A stretch of DNA of 64,000 bases, from NCBI RefSeq assembly GCF_002005165.1, contig NZ_CP019699.1, forward strand, positions 744,001 through 808,000, read 5' to 3'. The DNA is from Novibacillus thermophilus. GTDB lineage: Bacteria > Bacillota > Bacilli > Thermoactinomycetales > Novibacillaceae. The notes below the pieces were generated by a model that saw only the letters and a list, made by a program, of their open reading frames with translations, made no database searches and had not been told where the DNA came from. The translations under genes and the position numbers were made by a program. Positions 35,716 to 45,357 of this stretch are shown here, piece by piece (the first letter of the stretch is position 1; every line of letters starts with the position of its first letter).

Positions 35716-36882
35716 TTAAGCCCGGTTAGCTGACCGTCCGGCGATGTAGTCTAACGTGTCGTGAAAGACGCGGGCGCGGTAAAGCGCCATCAGGATGACC
35801 ATCAAGGTTGGGCCGACGATCAAGCCGATAAAACCGAACAACTGCAGTCCGACGAACAAAGCGATGAGGGTCAGCAAAGGGTCGAGGCCGATATTGGACG
35901 CATACACTTTCGGCTCCACGAACTGTCGGACGACAATCGTGATGATGTACAAGACGGTCAAGCCGATGGCCAGTTTGTAATTTCCGGCAATGAATAAATA
36001 GACGATCCAGGGCACCATCACCGCCCCTACGCCGAGATACGGAAGCAGATCGACCAGACCGATGACGAGAGCTAGTGTGAGAGCGTAATTCACCCGTAAA
36101 ATCATGAGGCCGACTAGTATAATGATGGCGGTCAAGGTGATGAGTGTCAACTGGGCCCGGACAAACCCGACGAGTGCTTTTTTCAGATCCGTGAGCACCA
36201 TATCGCCGCTGTCCCGCACGACCCTCGGCAACAAGTTGCGGACGTTTCGATGCAGGCGGCGCCAGTTCTTGCTGATAAAGAAACTTCCCAGAACGATGAC
36301 GACGAGTACCGTGAGGATAAACGGCATGTTGCCGAGGAATTTGCCGAGACCGGCGATAAATCCAGTAATGAAACCGGTAATCAGTTCGGCGAGGGACTGT
36401 AAACTGTTTTGCAAGCTTTCCGTCAATTCACCCGATTGGACCGTCCCAGTGAACCTTTCCAACTGTTCCAGGGACGTCTGAATCGTTGTTTCCAGATGGG
36501 TGAATACGGTTCCTTGGCTTACGAACCAGTCGGCCACACGTTCACTGATTTTGTCAATGTTGTTTTGGATAAATTCCACAAGGCGAGTCAGTTCATTGAT
36601 AATGCGCACAATAATGAGCGTGAGCAAGGCCGAAAGAGTCCCCAGTACGAGGAGCAGGGACAGTGTCGTCCCTCCCCAGCGGGGTATGCGCCACTTCGTC
36701 TCGAGAAAGCGGACGAGGGGCTCGATCATGAAAGCGATAAGCCAGGCGAAAATAAACGGGTAAATTAAGGGAATAGTATACCGTAGCACGACAAAAGCCG
36801 CAACCACGACAAACAGAACAAGTGCCGCTCGCCAGATGATGCCGAGAATGTGAAACAGACGTTCTTGCCGCTCGCGATCCAT
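35716..36882 (-). CDS. ytvI: AI-2E family transporter, YtvI type
   Basis: 388-residue membrane protein of the AI-2E/PerM family. N-terminal helices (ALVLFVVVAAFVVLRY, IYPFIFAWLIAFMIEPLVRF), a long amphipathic middle (about residues 95-170) and conserved C-terminal helices including LLPYLGVGAVMVPW and GLIVGPTLMVILMALY. The start ATG 36882 has AAAGGAG about 12 bases upstream; a longer frame to 36990 is unlikely. In Bacillus ytvI also lies between fxsA and citZ. Some members export solutes or drive sodium/proton exchange; the substrate here is unknown. It is transcribed divergently from citZ. Confidence 0.9.
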   Translation of the reverse strand: MDRERQERLFHILGIIWRAALVLFVVVAAFVVLRYTIPLIYPFIFAWLIAFMIEPLVRFLETKWRIPRWGGTTLSLLLVLGTLSALLTLIIVRIINELTRLVEFIQNNIDKISERVADWFVSQGTVFTHLETTIQTSLEQLERFTGTVQSGELTESLQNSLQSLAELITGFITGFIAGLGKFLGNMPFILTVLVVIVLGSFFISKNWRRLHRNVRNLLPRVVRDSGDMVLTDLKKALVGFVRAQLTLITLTAIIILVGLMILRVNYALTLALVIGLVDLLPYLGVGAVMVPWIVYLFIAGNYKLAIGLTVLYIITIVVRQFVEPKVYASNIGLDPLLTLIALFVGLQLFGFIGLIVGPTLMVILMALYRARVFHDTLDYIAGRSANRA

Positions 36883-36989
36883 GGTAACGGACGACTCCTT
36901 TCGTGCAACGGGGTGCGAATGCGTACCGTTACATTCAATTTTACTGCTTTGTTTCATTACATACAAACGGTGGTCGCAAGGGCCAAGCA

Positions 36990-37018
36990 TTCACAAATGT
37001 CAGGAAAAAGCTTATAAT
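36990..37018 (+). promoter_or_regulatory. Sigma-A promoter of citZ
   Basis: TTCACA (36990-36995), 17 bases, TATAAT (37013-37018), about 50 bases before the citZ start. In Bacillus this operon is repressed by CcpC and CcpA; no convincing site was picked out here. Confidence 0.7.
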
Positions 37019-37066
37019 ATGAGTCGGGATTTTATACGCCAATCGCCAAGTAAAAGGAGAGATTAT

Positions 37067-38173
37067 ATGACAAAGGGACTAGAAGGTGTTGTGGCCGTTA
37101 CGTCTGAAATCAGTTCCATCATCGACGGTGTCCTTACATATCGCGGGATTAACATCGACGATCTCGCCGACAACGCCTCCTTTGAAGAAGTGCTGTACCT
37201 GCTGTGGCACGGCGATCTGCCTAACCGCACACAACTGAATCAATTACGAGATCAATTAAACCGCTACAGTGACATTCCGGAAGAGATTGTCAGTCAGATG
37301 AAGTCGTACCCGAAGACGGCGAATACGATGGCTGTCCTGAGAAGCGTGGTCTCGGCATTGTCGTTGTATGACGAACAAGCTGACGATATCTCCCGGGATG
37401 CCAATATGGAAAAAGCGATAAAGCTCACCGCACAGCTCCCCGTGTTGATTACGGCCTATAACCACTATCGCCACGGCCGAGAGCGGGTAAAGCCGAACCC
37501 GGACTATTCGTTTGCCCAAAATTTCTTGTACATGTTGAACGGGGAAGAGCCGACCGACGTCGCTGTACAAGCTTTTAACAAGGCATTAGTGCTGCACGCC
37601 GACCACGAGTTAAACGCTTCGACGTTTTCCGCACGGGTGACGACGGCGACCCTGTCGGACATGTACTCTGCTGTCACGTCTGCCATCGGCACGTTAAAGG
37701 GTCCGCTCCACGGCGGCGCCAACGAGCAAGTGATGGCGATGTTGGAAGAGATCGGCACAGTGGACAACGCCGAAACGTACATTAAGCGGAAACTCGACGC
37801 GAAAGAGAAGATTATGGGCTTCGGCCACCGCGTGTACAAGGACGGCGACCCCCGGGCCAGACATTTGCAGCAGATGTCGCGGCAGTTGGCTGAGCAAAAA
37901 GGGGATACGAAGTGGTACGACTTGTCGGTGAAAATCGAGCAGATTGTGGAGAGGGAAAAGGGACTCAAGCCGAACGTCGACTTTTACTCCGCCTCTGTTT
38001 ATACTTACTTGGGGCTTCCGCGGGACTTGTTCACCCCGATTTTCGCCATGAGCCGCATCTCCGGGTGGACGGCCCACATTCTCGAACAGTACGACAACAA
38101 CCGCCTGATTCGTCCCCGGGCAGAGTACACGGGACACGGAAACCGACCGTACGTTCCGTTGGAAGAACGCTAG
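37067..38173 (+). CDS. citZ: Citrate synthase
   Basis: Condenses acetyl-CoA and oxaloacetate to citrate, the entry to the TCA cycle. 368 residues, the short Gram-positive form. It begins MTKGLEGVVAVTSEISSIID. Active-site His in GPLHGGANEQVM near 215, the family signature MGFGHRVYKDGDPRA near 249-263, and the Asp in KPNVDFYSASVYTYLGLP near 305. ATG 37067 follows AAGGAGAG; the frame extending to 36881 overlaps the ytvI promoter region and is spurious. First gene of citZ-icd-mdh. Confidence 0.97.
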   Translation: MTKGLEGVVAVTSEISSIIDGVLTYRGINIDDLADNASFEEVLYLLWHGDLPNRTQLNQLRDQLNRYSDIPEEIVSQMKSYPKTANTMAVLRSVVSALSLYDEQADDISRDANMEKAIKLTAQLPVLITAYNHYRHGRERVKPNPDYSFAQNFLYMLNGEEPTDVAVQAFNKALVLHADHELNASTFSARVTTATLSDMYSAVTSAIGTLKGPLHGGANEQVMAMLEEIGTVDNAETYIKRKLDAKEKIMGFGHRVYKDGDPRARHLQQMSRQLAEQKGDTKWYDLSVKIEQIVEREKGLKPNVDFYSASVYTYLGLPRDLFTPIFAMSRISGWTAHILEQYDNNRLIRPRAEYTGHGNRPYVPLEER

Positions 38174-38221
38174 CACTGTTTTTAGATCACGATACATAAA
38201 CGCTTAAGAAGGAGGAGACGT

Positions 38222-39469
38222 ATGGCACCGAATTTTGAAAAATACGATTTGCCGACGGAAGGACAAGCGATTACGATTGAAAACGGGAAACTGAACGTCC
38301 CGGACAACCCCATCATCCCGTTTATTGAAGGGGACGGAACGGGCCCCGACATTTGGGCAGCTGCTTCACGCGTCCTCGATGCAGCTGTGGAAAAGGCGTA
38401 CAACGGCAAAAAGAAAATCGCTTGGTACGAAATTTACGCCGGAGAAAAAGCTCACAACAAGTTTGGAGAGTGGTTGCCAAAAGACACGCTGGAAGCAATC
38501 CGTACATACATCGTCGCCATCAAAGGGCCGCTCACGACCCCTGTTGGCGGCGGATTTCGCAGTTTGAACGTGACTCTCCGCCAGGAGTTGGACCTGTACG
38601 CCTGCGTTCGTCCAGTCCGCTGGTTCCAGGACGTGCCGTCCCCACTGAAGCGGCCGCAAGACGTGGATATGGTCATCTTCCGGGAAAACACGGAGGACGT
38701 CTACTCTGGCGTCGAATGGGCAGCCGGCTCAGAAGAGGCGAACAAACTCATTGACTTCATGAAAAACGAGTTGGGGGCGAACGTCCGCGAGCAGTCCGGC
38801 ATCGGAGTCAAGCCGATCAGTGAATACGGCAGCAAGCGCCTCGTCGCCAAAGCGATTGAATACGCCATCGAGAACAACCGCAAGAGCGTCACCCTTGTCC
38901 ACAAGGGCAACATTATGAAGTACACGGAAGGAGCTTTCAAAAACTGGGGCTACGAAGTGGCAAAGGAACGGTTCGGCGATGTCACCATTACAGAAGACGA
39001 ACTGTGGAACGAATACGGCGGCAAACAGCCAGAAGGTAAAATCGTGATTAAAGACCGAATCGCCGACATCATGTTCCAGCTGGCTCTGTTGCGTCCGAAA
39101 GAGTTCGACGTTCTAGCGACGATGAACTTGAACGGCGATTACTTGTCTGACGCCCTGGCAGCACAAGTAGGCGGTATCGGAATTGCCCCGGGAGCGAACA
39201 TCGCCGATCACCTGGCCCTGTTTGAAGCGACGCACGGCACGGCTCCCAAGTACGCGGGACAAGACAAGGTCAACCCAGGTTCAGTGTTGCTTTCCGGAGT
39301 CCTCATGCTGGAGTACCTCGGATGGAACGAAGCGGCCAAATTGATTTACGATTCGATGGACAAGACGATCAGCCAGCGAACGGTCACGTACGATTTTGCC
39401 CGACAAATGGAAGGGGCAACGGAAGTCAAGTGTTCGGAGTTTGCAGACAAGCTCATCGAAAACTTGTAA
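38222..39469 (+). CDS. icd: NADP-dependent isocitrate dehydrogenase
   Basis: Oxidatively decarboxylates isocitrate to 2-oxoglutarate with NADP. 415 residues. Seen: [13 protein letters not shown] near 37, the substrate-binding [19 protein letters not shown] near 105 (its Ser corresponds to the phosphorylatable Ser of E. coli IDH), [14 protein letters not shown] near 155, and the metal-binding [17 protein letters not shown] near 302. ATG 38222 follows AAGGAGGAG. It lies 48 bases after citZ and 14 before mdh. Confidence 0.97.
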   Translation: MAPNFEKYDLPTEGQAITIENGKLNVPDNPIIPFIEGDGTGPDIWAAASRVLDAAVEKAYNGKKKIAWYEIYAGEKAHNKFGEWLPKDTLEAIRTYIVAIKGPLTTPVGGGFRSLNVTLRQELDLYACVRPVRWFQDVPSPLKRPQDVDMVIFRENTEDVYSGVEWAAGSEEANKLIDFMKNELGANVREQSGIGVKPISEYGSKRLVAKAIEYAIENNRKSVTLVHKGNIMKYTEGAFKNWGYEVAKERFGDVTITEDELWNEYGGKQPEGKIVIKDRIADIMFQLALLRPKEFDVLATMNLNGDYLSDALAAQVGGIGIAPGANIADHLALFEATHGTAPKYAGQDKVNPGSVLLSGVLMLEYLGWNEAAKLIYDSMDKTISQRTVTYDFARQMEGATEVKCSEFADKLIENL

Positions 39470-39483
39470 GGAGGAGCTAGCCA

Positions 39484-40422
39484 TTGGCTTTTAAACGACG
39501 AAAAATTTCAGTCATCGGTGCCGGATTTACAGGAGCGACGACCGCCCTCATGCTGGCTCAAAAAGAACTGGGGGACATCGTTCTCGTCGACATTCCGAAA
39601 CTGGAAGACCCGACGAAAGGAAAGGCGCTGGACATGCTGGAAGCGAGCCCGGTTCAAGGGTTTGACGCCAACATTGTCGGGACGAGCGATTACGAGGAAA
39701 CGGCCCATTCCGACCTCGTCATCATGACGGCCGGGATTGCCCGCAAGCCGGGGATGAGCCGCGATGACCTCGTCAATACGAATGCTGGGATTATGACCTC
39801 GGTGACGGAGTCCGTCGTCAAGTACTCGCCCGAGACGTACATCCTCGTGTTGACGAACCCGGTAGACGCCATGACGTACGCCGTGTACAAGGCGTCCGGT
39901 TTTCCGAAGAACCGCGTCTTCGGGCAGTCCGGTGTCCTCGATACGGCGCGCTTTCGCACATTTGTCGCCCAAGCGCTGAACGTTTCAGTAGAAGATGTCA
40001 CCGGTTTTGTGCTCGGGGGACACGGAGACGACATGGTACCGATGCTCCGTTACTCTTACGCCGGCGGAATTCCGCTGGAAAAGTTGTTGCCGAAGGAGCA
40101 ATTGGAGCAGATTGTGGAACGGACGCGCAAAGGCGGCGGCGAGATCGTCAATCTGCTCGGAAACGGCAGTGCTTATTACGCGCCGGCCGCTTCCCTCGTG
40201 CAGATGGCTGAAGCGGTTCTCAAAGACAAAAAGCGGATTTTGCCCGCCATCGCGTACTTGGAAGGTGAGTACGGCTATCGGGACATGTACCTCGGTGTCC
40301 CGACGATCATCGGCGGCAACGGGTTGGAAAAAGTGATCGAACTGGACTTGACAGACGAGGAGAAGAAACTGCTGGACAAATCCGCCGAATCCGTAAAAAA
40401 AGTGCTGGCGTTAGTCAAATAA
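39484..40422 (+). CDS. mdh: Malate dehydrogenase (LDH-like type)
   Basis: Oxidises malate to oxaloacetate with NAD. 312 residues, the LDH-like bacterial type. NAD loop [10 protein letters not shown] (residues 11-20), Asp in VLVDIPK near 36, substrate arginines in [11 protein letters not shown] near 86-93, and the catalytic His in GGHGDDMVP near 178. TTG 39484 follows AGGAGGAGC. It ends the TCA operon; a strong terminator follows. With the malic enzyme at 449 it links TCA acids to pyruvate. Confidence 0.97.
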   Translation: MAFKRRKISVIGAGFTGATTALMLAQKELGDIVLVDIPKLEDPTKGKALDMLEASPVQGFDANIVGTSDYEETAHSDLVIMTAGIARKPGMSRDDLVNTNAGIMTSVTESVVKYSPETYILVLTNPVDAMTYAVYKASGFPKNRVFGQSGVLDTARFRTFVAQALNVSVEDVTGFVLGGHGDDMVPMLRYSYAGGIPLEKLLPKEQLEQIVERTRKGGGEIVNLLGNGSAYYAPAASLVQMAEAVLKDKKRILPAIAYLEGEYGYRDMYLGVPTIIGGNGLEKVIELDLTDEEKKLLDKSAESVKKVLALVK

Positions 40423-40443
40423 AGGATGTGCGGTTGAACTCTT

Positions 40444-40482
40444 AAGGGTGAGGTCTGAAGGCCTCACCCTTATGTGTTTTTT
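40444..40482 (+). terminator. Terminator of citZ-icd-mdh
   Basis: AAGGGTGAGG (40444-40453) with CCTCACCCTT (40462-40471), loop TCTGAAGG, then a T-rich run. Perfect 10-bp stem. Confidence 0.9.
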
Positions 40483-40684
40483 CCTGGGACGACGGGGTAC
40501 CACATGGCAACGACACTGCTTATCATTGTCAAAACACTCTTTTTGCGTTAAAACTAAGGTGACGCAATCTTGACATTCCTCATAAGAGGGAAAGGTATGG
40601 TTTAAGACAACCTTCCTCCTGTCACGAGACGTGCAAAACGCGAATGTGAAAGCATTTGACAACCGAACGGAGAGGGGCGTACGG

Positions 40685-41398
40685 ATGGCCAAACGCATAC
40701 TCGTCGTCGATGACGAACCGTCTATTACGAAATTAGTGTCGTTTAACTTGGAGAAAGCGGGCTATGACGTCGACACGGCAGCCGACGGTCAGGCAGCGCT
40801 GAAAAAAGTCCAGGATATCCAGCCTGATCTGATCGTACTCGATCTCATGTTGCCTAAGGTCGACGGGCTTGAAGTATGTAAACGGCTGAGGCAGGAAAAC
40901 AATCACATTCCGGTCATCATGCTGACGGCCAAAGACGAAGAACTGGACCGGGTGTTGGGGCTCGAGTTGGGAGCGGACGACTATGTGACGAAACCGTTCA
41001 GCCCCCGAGAGCTCGTGGCCCGGGTCAAGGCGGTATTGCGCCGCTCGGCAATCAAGGATGCCCTGGAGCAGGCCGACGCAAAACAGAAACCCCTTGTCAT
41101 CGGGGATTTAGTCATCGACGTGGAAGGGTATGAAAGTTATGTTCAAGGAAAACGGCTGGAGTTAACGCCGAAGGAGTTTGAACTGCTCGTGTACATGGCG
41201 ACACACCGCGGCACAGTCCTGTCCCGGGACCAGCTGTTGAATGCTGTGTGGAACTACGACTTCGTCGGCGATTCGCGCATCGTCGACGTTCACGTCAGCC
41301 ACTTGCGCGATAAAATCGAACCCGATACGCGCCGTCCCCTTTACATCAAAACTGTGAGGGGGATTGGATACAAATTTGAAGGGCCAAAGGAGACATGA
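40685..41398 (+). CDS. phoP: Phosphate-response regulator PhoP
   Basis: 237-residue OmpR-type response regulator. The receiver domain (residues 1-118) has the acidic pair DDE near 9, the phospho-acceptor Asp in LIVLDLMLPKVDG near 53 and the Lys in YVTKPFSPRE near 102. The winged-helix DNA-binding domain covers about 140-235 (TPKEFELLVYMATHRGTVLS, SRIVDVHVSHLRDKIE). PhoP-phosphate binds tandem TTAACA-like hexamers; four are present at 43208 before pstS. ATG 40685 follows GGAGAGGGG. Its stop overlaps the phoR start by 4 bases. Confidence 0.95.
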   Translation: MAKRILVVDDEPSITKLVSFNLEKAGYDVDTAADGQAALKKVQDIQPDLIVLDLMLPKVDGLEVCKRLRQENNHIPVIMLTAKDEELDRVLGLELGADDYVTKPFSPRELVARVKAVLRRSAIKDALEQADAKQKPLVIGDLVIDVEGYESYVQGKRLELTPKEFELLVYMATHRGTVLSRDQLLNAVWNYDFVGDSRIVDVHVSHLRDKIEPDTRRPLYIKTVRGIGYKFEGPKET

Positions 41399-43176
41399 GA
41401 AAATTTCGCAACCGCCTCACCCTCGTGTTCGTCCTGTTGATCGGGTTGTCTGTCGGGGTCCTCGGTGTGTTCGTCAGCCACCTCATTGAACAGTCGTACG
41501 TCGATTGGCTGTCGGAGCGGCTGACGAAAGAGACCCGTCTCTTGGCGGACACGGTGGAATGGCGGGAAGACGTGGCAACGATGGACCGCTTGGCGGAAAC
41601 GTACAGTGCGTCCCTCGACGTCCGCATCACGTTCATCGCAGCAGACGGAACAGTCGTTGGCGATTCGGAGTCCGATCCGACGACGATGGAAAACCACGCA
41701 GACCGGCCGGAAGTGGGGCAGGCGTTGGACGCTTCGGTGGACGTGGGAGAATCGGTCCGCTACAGTGCCACTGTCGAGGAAGAACTGATGTACATTGCCC
41801 TGCCGGTCGTCCGGGACGGGGAGACGGTCGGCGTGGTGCGGGCGGCCATGTCGCTGGAGGCGATTAACGATTCTATCCGAAGTATCTGGATGTCCCTCTT
41901 CGTGGGACTGTTGCTCCTGCTTCTCGCGGCAGCGTTTGTCAGTTCCAGCCTGGCCCGGGGGATTACGCGCCCCATCGAGGACATGACGCGCTTTGCCCGC
42001 GGCATCACGCGGGGCGATTTTGCCCGTGACCCAGTCCGTGTTAAAAGCCGGGATGAGCTGGGGCAGTTGGCCCGGGCCCTCCACCACATGTCGATCAGTT
42101 TAGAGCGCCAGCTGGACGCGATCCGCGAAAGTGAGCAGCGGTTGAAGAGTGTCATCGAGACGATGCCGAGCGGTCTGTTGCTCATCGACCCCGAAGGGAC
42201 GATTGTGCTCGTCAACCCGGCGATTGAGGAGATGCTCGGGTTCAAATCGGCGGAGCTTACAGGGAAACCGTACGCCCATTTTGCCCACGTGTACGATTTG
42301 GAGCAGTTGATCAAAAGGTGTACACAGTCTCGGTCCAACGTGCGCGAGGAACTCCACCTCTATTTCCCGAAGGAGCGCATACTGGAAGCGAGTCTGTCGC
42401 CGGTCGTGGATGATGCAGAGCGCATTGTGGGGATCGTCGTCGTCCTCCACGACATGACGGCAATCCGCCGCCTGGAGAAAATGCGCAGTGAATTTGTGGC
42501 CAACGTCTCCCACGAAATCAAGACGCCCGTTACAGCGATCATTGGATTTACCGAGACGCTGTTGGACGGGGCGTTGGAAGACAGGGCGACGAGCCGCTCT
42601 TTTTTGGAAATTATTCAAGAGGAGAGCCGTCGATTACACCGCTTAATCGGCGACATCCTCGATTTGTCCAACATCGAATCGCGGGAACTGTCACTCAACA
42701 TTGAGACTGTGGACATCAGTCACCTCGTGCGCACGACAGCGGAAACGTTGATGTCGCAAGTGGATGAGAAGGACCTGTCCCTCCACCTGCACCTCCCGGC
42801 AGAACTGAAAGCGGACGGGGACAAAGATCGCCTTCGGCAGATTGTGGTCAATTTGCTGTCGAATGCCATCGCCTACACACCGCGAGGCGGGAGTATTGAC
42901 GTCACAGTGGCGGCAGAAGGCGAGCGGTGGAGGCTGGAAGTCGAGGACACTGGCATCGGCATTCCTGAAGACGACTTGCCACGCATTTTTGAGCGGTTTT
43001 ACCGCGTCGACAGAGCGCGTTCCCGCGAATCGGGAGGGACCGGGCTCGGGTTGGCCATTGTCAAGCATTTGGTGGACGTCCTCGGCGGCTCCATTGACGT
43101 CGAGAGCAAAGTCGGTGCAGGGTCCACGTTTACGATTACGTTCCCCTACAAGAAGGAACCCACTGGTGATCGTTAA
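41395..43176 (+). CDS. phoR: Phosphate-sensing histidine kinase PhoR
   Basis: 593 residues. TM1 (LTLVFVLLIGLSVGVLGVFV, about 9-28), an extracytoplasmic Cache-like domain to about 160, TM2 (LFVGLLLLLLAAAFVSS), HAMP (about 185-240), a PAS domain (about 250-350), a HisKA domain with phospho-acceptor His in FVANVSHEIKTP near 373, then the ATPase domain with N box (VVNLLSNAIAYT), DTGIGIP and GGTGLGLAIVKHLV. It controls PhoP and through it the pst operon. ATG 41395 overlaps phoP. A hairpin (GAACCCACT and AGTGGGTTC, about 43155-43192) overlaps its end and probably terminates. In Bacillus polA follows; here pstS does. Confidence 0.94.
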   Translation: MRKFRNRLTLVFVLLIGLSVGVLGVFVSHLIEQSYVDWLSERLTKETRLLADTVEWREDVATMDRLAETYSASLDVRITFIAADGTVVGDSESDPTTMENHADRPEVGQALDASVDVGESVRYSATVEEELMYIALPVVRDGETVGVVRAAMSLEAINDSIRSIWMSLFVGLLLLLLAAAFVSSSLARGITRPIEDMTRFARGITRGDFARDPVRVKSRDELGQLARALHHMSISLERQLDAIRESEQRLKSVIETMPSGLLLIDPEGTIVLVNPAIEEMLGFKSAELTGKPYAHFAHVYDLEQLIKRCTQSRSNVREELHLYFPKERILEASLSPVVDDAERIVGIVVVLHDMTAIRRLEKMRSEFVANVSHEIKTPVTAIIGFTETLLDGALEDRATSRSFLEIIQEESRRLHRLIGDILDLSNIESRELSLNIETVDISHLVRTTAETLMSQVDEKDLSLHLHLPAELKADGDKDRLRQIVVNLLSNAIAYTPRGGSIDVTVAAEGERWRLEVEDTGIGIPEDDLPRIFERFYRVDRARSRESGGTGLGLAIVKHLVDVLGGSIDVESKVGAGSTFTITFPYKKEPTGDR

Positions 43177-43207
43177 GACACCGAGTGGGTTCTTCTCTTT
43201 ATACAAC

Positions 43208-43261
43208 TTTACAATCTCTTAACATTTCATTAATCCTCAGACAACACTCCCTCACTATAGT
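43208..43261 (+). promoter_or_regulatory. Pho box and promoter of the pst operon
   Basis: Four hexamers repeat every 11 bases: TTTACA (43208), TTAACA (43219), TTAATC (43230) and ACAACA (43241), matching the PhoP TT(A/T/C)ACA half-site. A -10 like TATAGT follows at 43256-43261, with no -35, as expected for a PhoP-activated promoter. Confidence 0.8.
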
Positions 43262-43315
43262 GAAAGCTGTGGAAGGCAGAACACAACTCTATTTGGAGTA
43301 GGGAGGACGAATCGG

Positions 43316-44338
43316 TTGAACAGACAGAAAGTATTGGTCGTGTTGGGAATTTTCGTCTTAAGTCTCAGCCTTCTAGCTGCTTGCAGTCAGAGTAGCGGCA
43401 CGGAAGACGGCGGTGCGTCCGAAGAAAACAGTGAACCGTCCGAAGAAAGCAGTGGAGCTGCTGGAGAAGAAGGTGAAGAGCTAACGGGGACCGTCGTCAT
43501 TAACGGGTCTAGTACGGTTTACCCGGTCGGCATGATTGCGGCCGAACAGTTTATGGCGGAACATCCGGGGGTCAACGTGACAGTTGGCGATGCCGGGTCG
43601 GGTGCCGGGTTTGAAATGTATGCCGCCGGCGAGATAGACTTCTCAGAAGCGTCCCGTCCGATCAAGCCGGAAGAAAAAGAAGCGATTAAGGAAGCGGGTA
43701 TGACACCCGTCGAGTACACGCTCGGCTATGACGGCATCACGGTCGTCGTCAACGCAGAGAACGACTTCGTCGATCATTTGACAGTGGAAGAGTTGAAGAA
43801 GATATGGAGCGCCGACAGTGACGTTCAGACGTGGGCCGATGTGCGTGACGGTTGGCCTGAAGAGGAGATCGTCCTCTACGGTCCGGGAACGGAATCCGGT
43901 ACGTACGACTTCTTCATCGAAGCGATCATCGGGGAAGAAGAAGGGGCGGCTTTGCGCTCTGACTACACGGCGAATGCCGACGACAATATTTTGGTTCAAG
44001 GTGTTGCCGGTGACCCGTACAGTCTCGGGTTTTTCGGATACGCCTACTACGCAGAGAATCAGGACCAGTTAAAAGCGGTCCCCATCGATAACGGTGACGG
44101 ACCGGTGGAACCGTCCATCGAGACCATTTCTGACGAAAGTTACACCCCCCTGTCCCGTCCGCTGTTCATTTACCCGAACAGTGAGAAAATGAAGGAAAAT
44201 CCTGCCCTGAAACCTTTTGTACAGTTTTACCTGGAAAATGCCAAACAGTTTGTGGAAGAAGCGGGCTACGCGCCGCTAGACGATGCCCATTACGAAGAGC
44301 TTTTGCAAAAGTTTGAAGAAGCGCACGTAGATGTGTAA
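43316..44338 (+). CDS. pstS: Phosphate ABC transporter substrate-binding lipoprotein PstS
   Basis: 340-residue lipid-anchored phosphate receptor. Signal peptide (VLVVLGIFVLSLSL) with lipobox LLAAC, then a Ser/Glu-rich linker (about residues 24-58). The mature domain contains VINGSSTVYPVGMIAAEQF near 61 and DAGSGAGFEMYAAGEIDFSE near 92; the usual GSGT phosphate loop is GPGTESGTYDFFIE near 192. TTG 43316 follows GGGAGGACG. It captures inorganic phosphate for PstCA. A hairpin after the stop favours higher pstS mRNA than downstream genes. Confidence 0.95.
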   Translation: MNRQKVLVVLGIFVLSLSLLAACSQSSGTEDGGASEENSEPSEESSGAAGEEGEELTGTVVINGSSTVYPVGMIAAEQFMAEHPGVNVTVGDAGSGAGFEMYAAGEIDFSEASRPIKPEEKEAIKEAGMTPVEYTLGYDGITVVVNAENDFVDHLTVEELKKIWSADSDVQTWADVRDGWPEEEIVLYGPGTESGTYDFFIEAIIGEEEGAALRSDYTANADDNILVQGVAGDPYSLGFFGYAYYAENQDQLKAVPIDNGDGPVEPSIETISDESYTPLSRPLFIYPNSEKMKENPALKPFVQFYLENAKQFVEEAGYAPLDDAHYEELLQKFEEAHVDV

Positions 44339-44377
44339 TCCCGTTTCCCGTGCAAGCATTTTAAGAAATTTTCAGGG

Positions 44378-44412
44378 AAATGTGGCGTTCGAACAGAAAA
44401 ACGCCACATTTT
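44378..44412 (+). terminator. Attenuating hairpin between pstS and pstC
   Basis: AAATGTGGCGTT (44378-44389) pairs with AACGCCACATTT (44400-44411), a perfect 12-bp stem followed by Ts. It lies inside the transcript, so it probably stops part of the transcripts after pstS. Confidence 0.75.
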
Positions 44413-44433
44413 GCCGTGACAAGGAGAGGGGTT

Positions 44434-45357
44434 ATGGCTCACTACGAGATAGAACGAACGCATCCATCGTTTATCAAAGGCTCTCACAAAGGGCGCAAGT
44501 GGGATAAGATTGTACCGGCCTTTTTGTTTGTTTGTACAATGATTTCTGTCCTGACAACTGTTGGGATCGTCCTGACGTTAGTGCTGGAATCCCTGCCATT
44601 TTTTGCTGATGTTTCGGTTTTACAGTTTTTAACCACTTTAAGATGGTCGCCGCCTGCCGGCGATTTCGGAATTTTGCCCCTCGTCAGTGGTACGTTGCTC
44701 GTGACAGTGCTGGCGATGCTCGTGGCGCTTCCCATCGGAATGATGAGCGCCATCTACTTGAGCGAATACGCTCCAGATCGCGTTCGGCGGATCGTGAAGC
44801 CGGTATTAGAAATTTTGGCTGGCATTCCGACCATCGTCTACGGTTTTTTTGCGTTGACGTTCGTGACCCCGCTGTTGCGGGAGATGATACCGGACATGGG
44901 GCTGTTTAACGCGCTCGGCGCCGGCGTCGTCATGGGGATCATGATTATCCCGCTGGTGTCGTCCCTCAGTGAGGACGCCATGTCGGCTGTCCCCCGGCAT
45001 TTGCGGGAAGCGGCGTTCGCCCTCGGGGCGACCCGCTTTGAAGTCGCGTGGAAAGTTGTCGTTCCCGCGGCCTTGTCGGGCATCATCTCGTCGTTCGTCC
45101 TGGCGCTGTCCCGGGCCGTCGGGGAAACAATGATTGTCGCCATCGCAGCCGGTGCGACGCCAAAACTGACGTTCAGCCCTTTGGAAAGCATTCAGACGAT
45201 GACTGGCTACATCGTACAAGTGAGCGGCGGCGACATATCCTACGGCAGTGTGGACTACAAGTCGATATTTGCCGTCGGGATCACGTTGTTTGGGATGACG
45301 TTGCTTTTAAATTTGCTCGCACAGTTTATTGCCCGGCGCTTTAAGGAGGACTACTGA
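44434..45357 (+). CDS. pstC: Phosphate ABC transporter permease PstC
   Basis: 307-residue membrane protein with about six helices (first [21 protein letters not shown]). The inner-membrane binding-protein-dependent signature is [20 protein letters not shown] (near 195), and [13 protein letters not shown] is typical of PstC/PstA. ATG 44434 follows AAGGAGAGGG; the frame extending to 44380 overlaps the hairpin. It ends with TGA overlapping the ATG of pstA. Confidence 0.94.
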   Translation: MAHYEIERTHPSFIKGSHKGRKWDKIVPAFLFVCTMISVLTTVGIVLTLVLESLPFFADVSVLQFLTTLRWSPPAGDFGILPLVSGTLLVTVLAMLVALPIGMMSAIYLSEYAPDRVRRIVKPVLEILAGIPTIVYGFFALTFVTPLLREMIPDMGLFNALGAGVVMGIMIIPLVSSLSEDAMSAVPRHLREAAFALGATRFEVAWKVVVPAALSGIISSFVLALSRAVGETMIVAIAAGATPKLTFSPLESIQTMTGYIVQVSGGDISYGSVDYKSIFAVGITLFGMTLLLNLLAQFIARRFKEDY

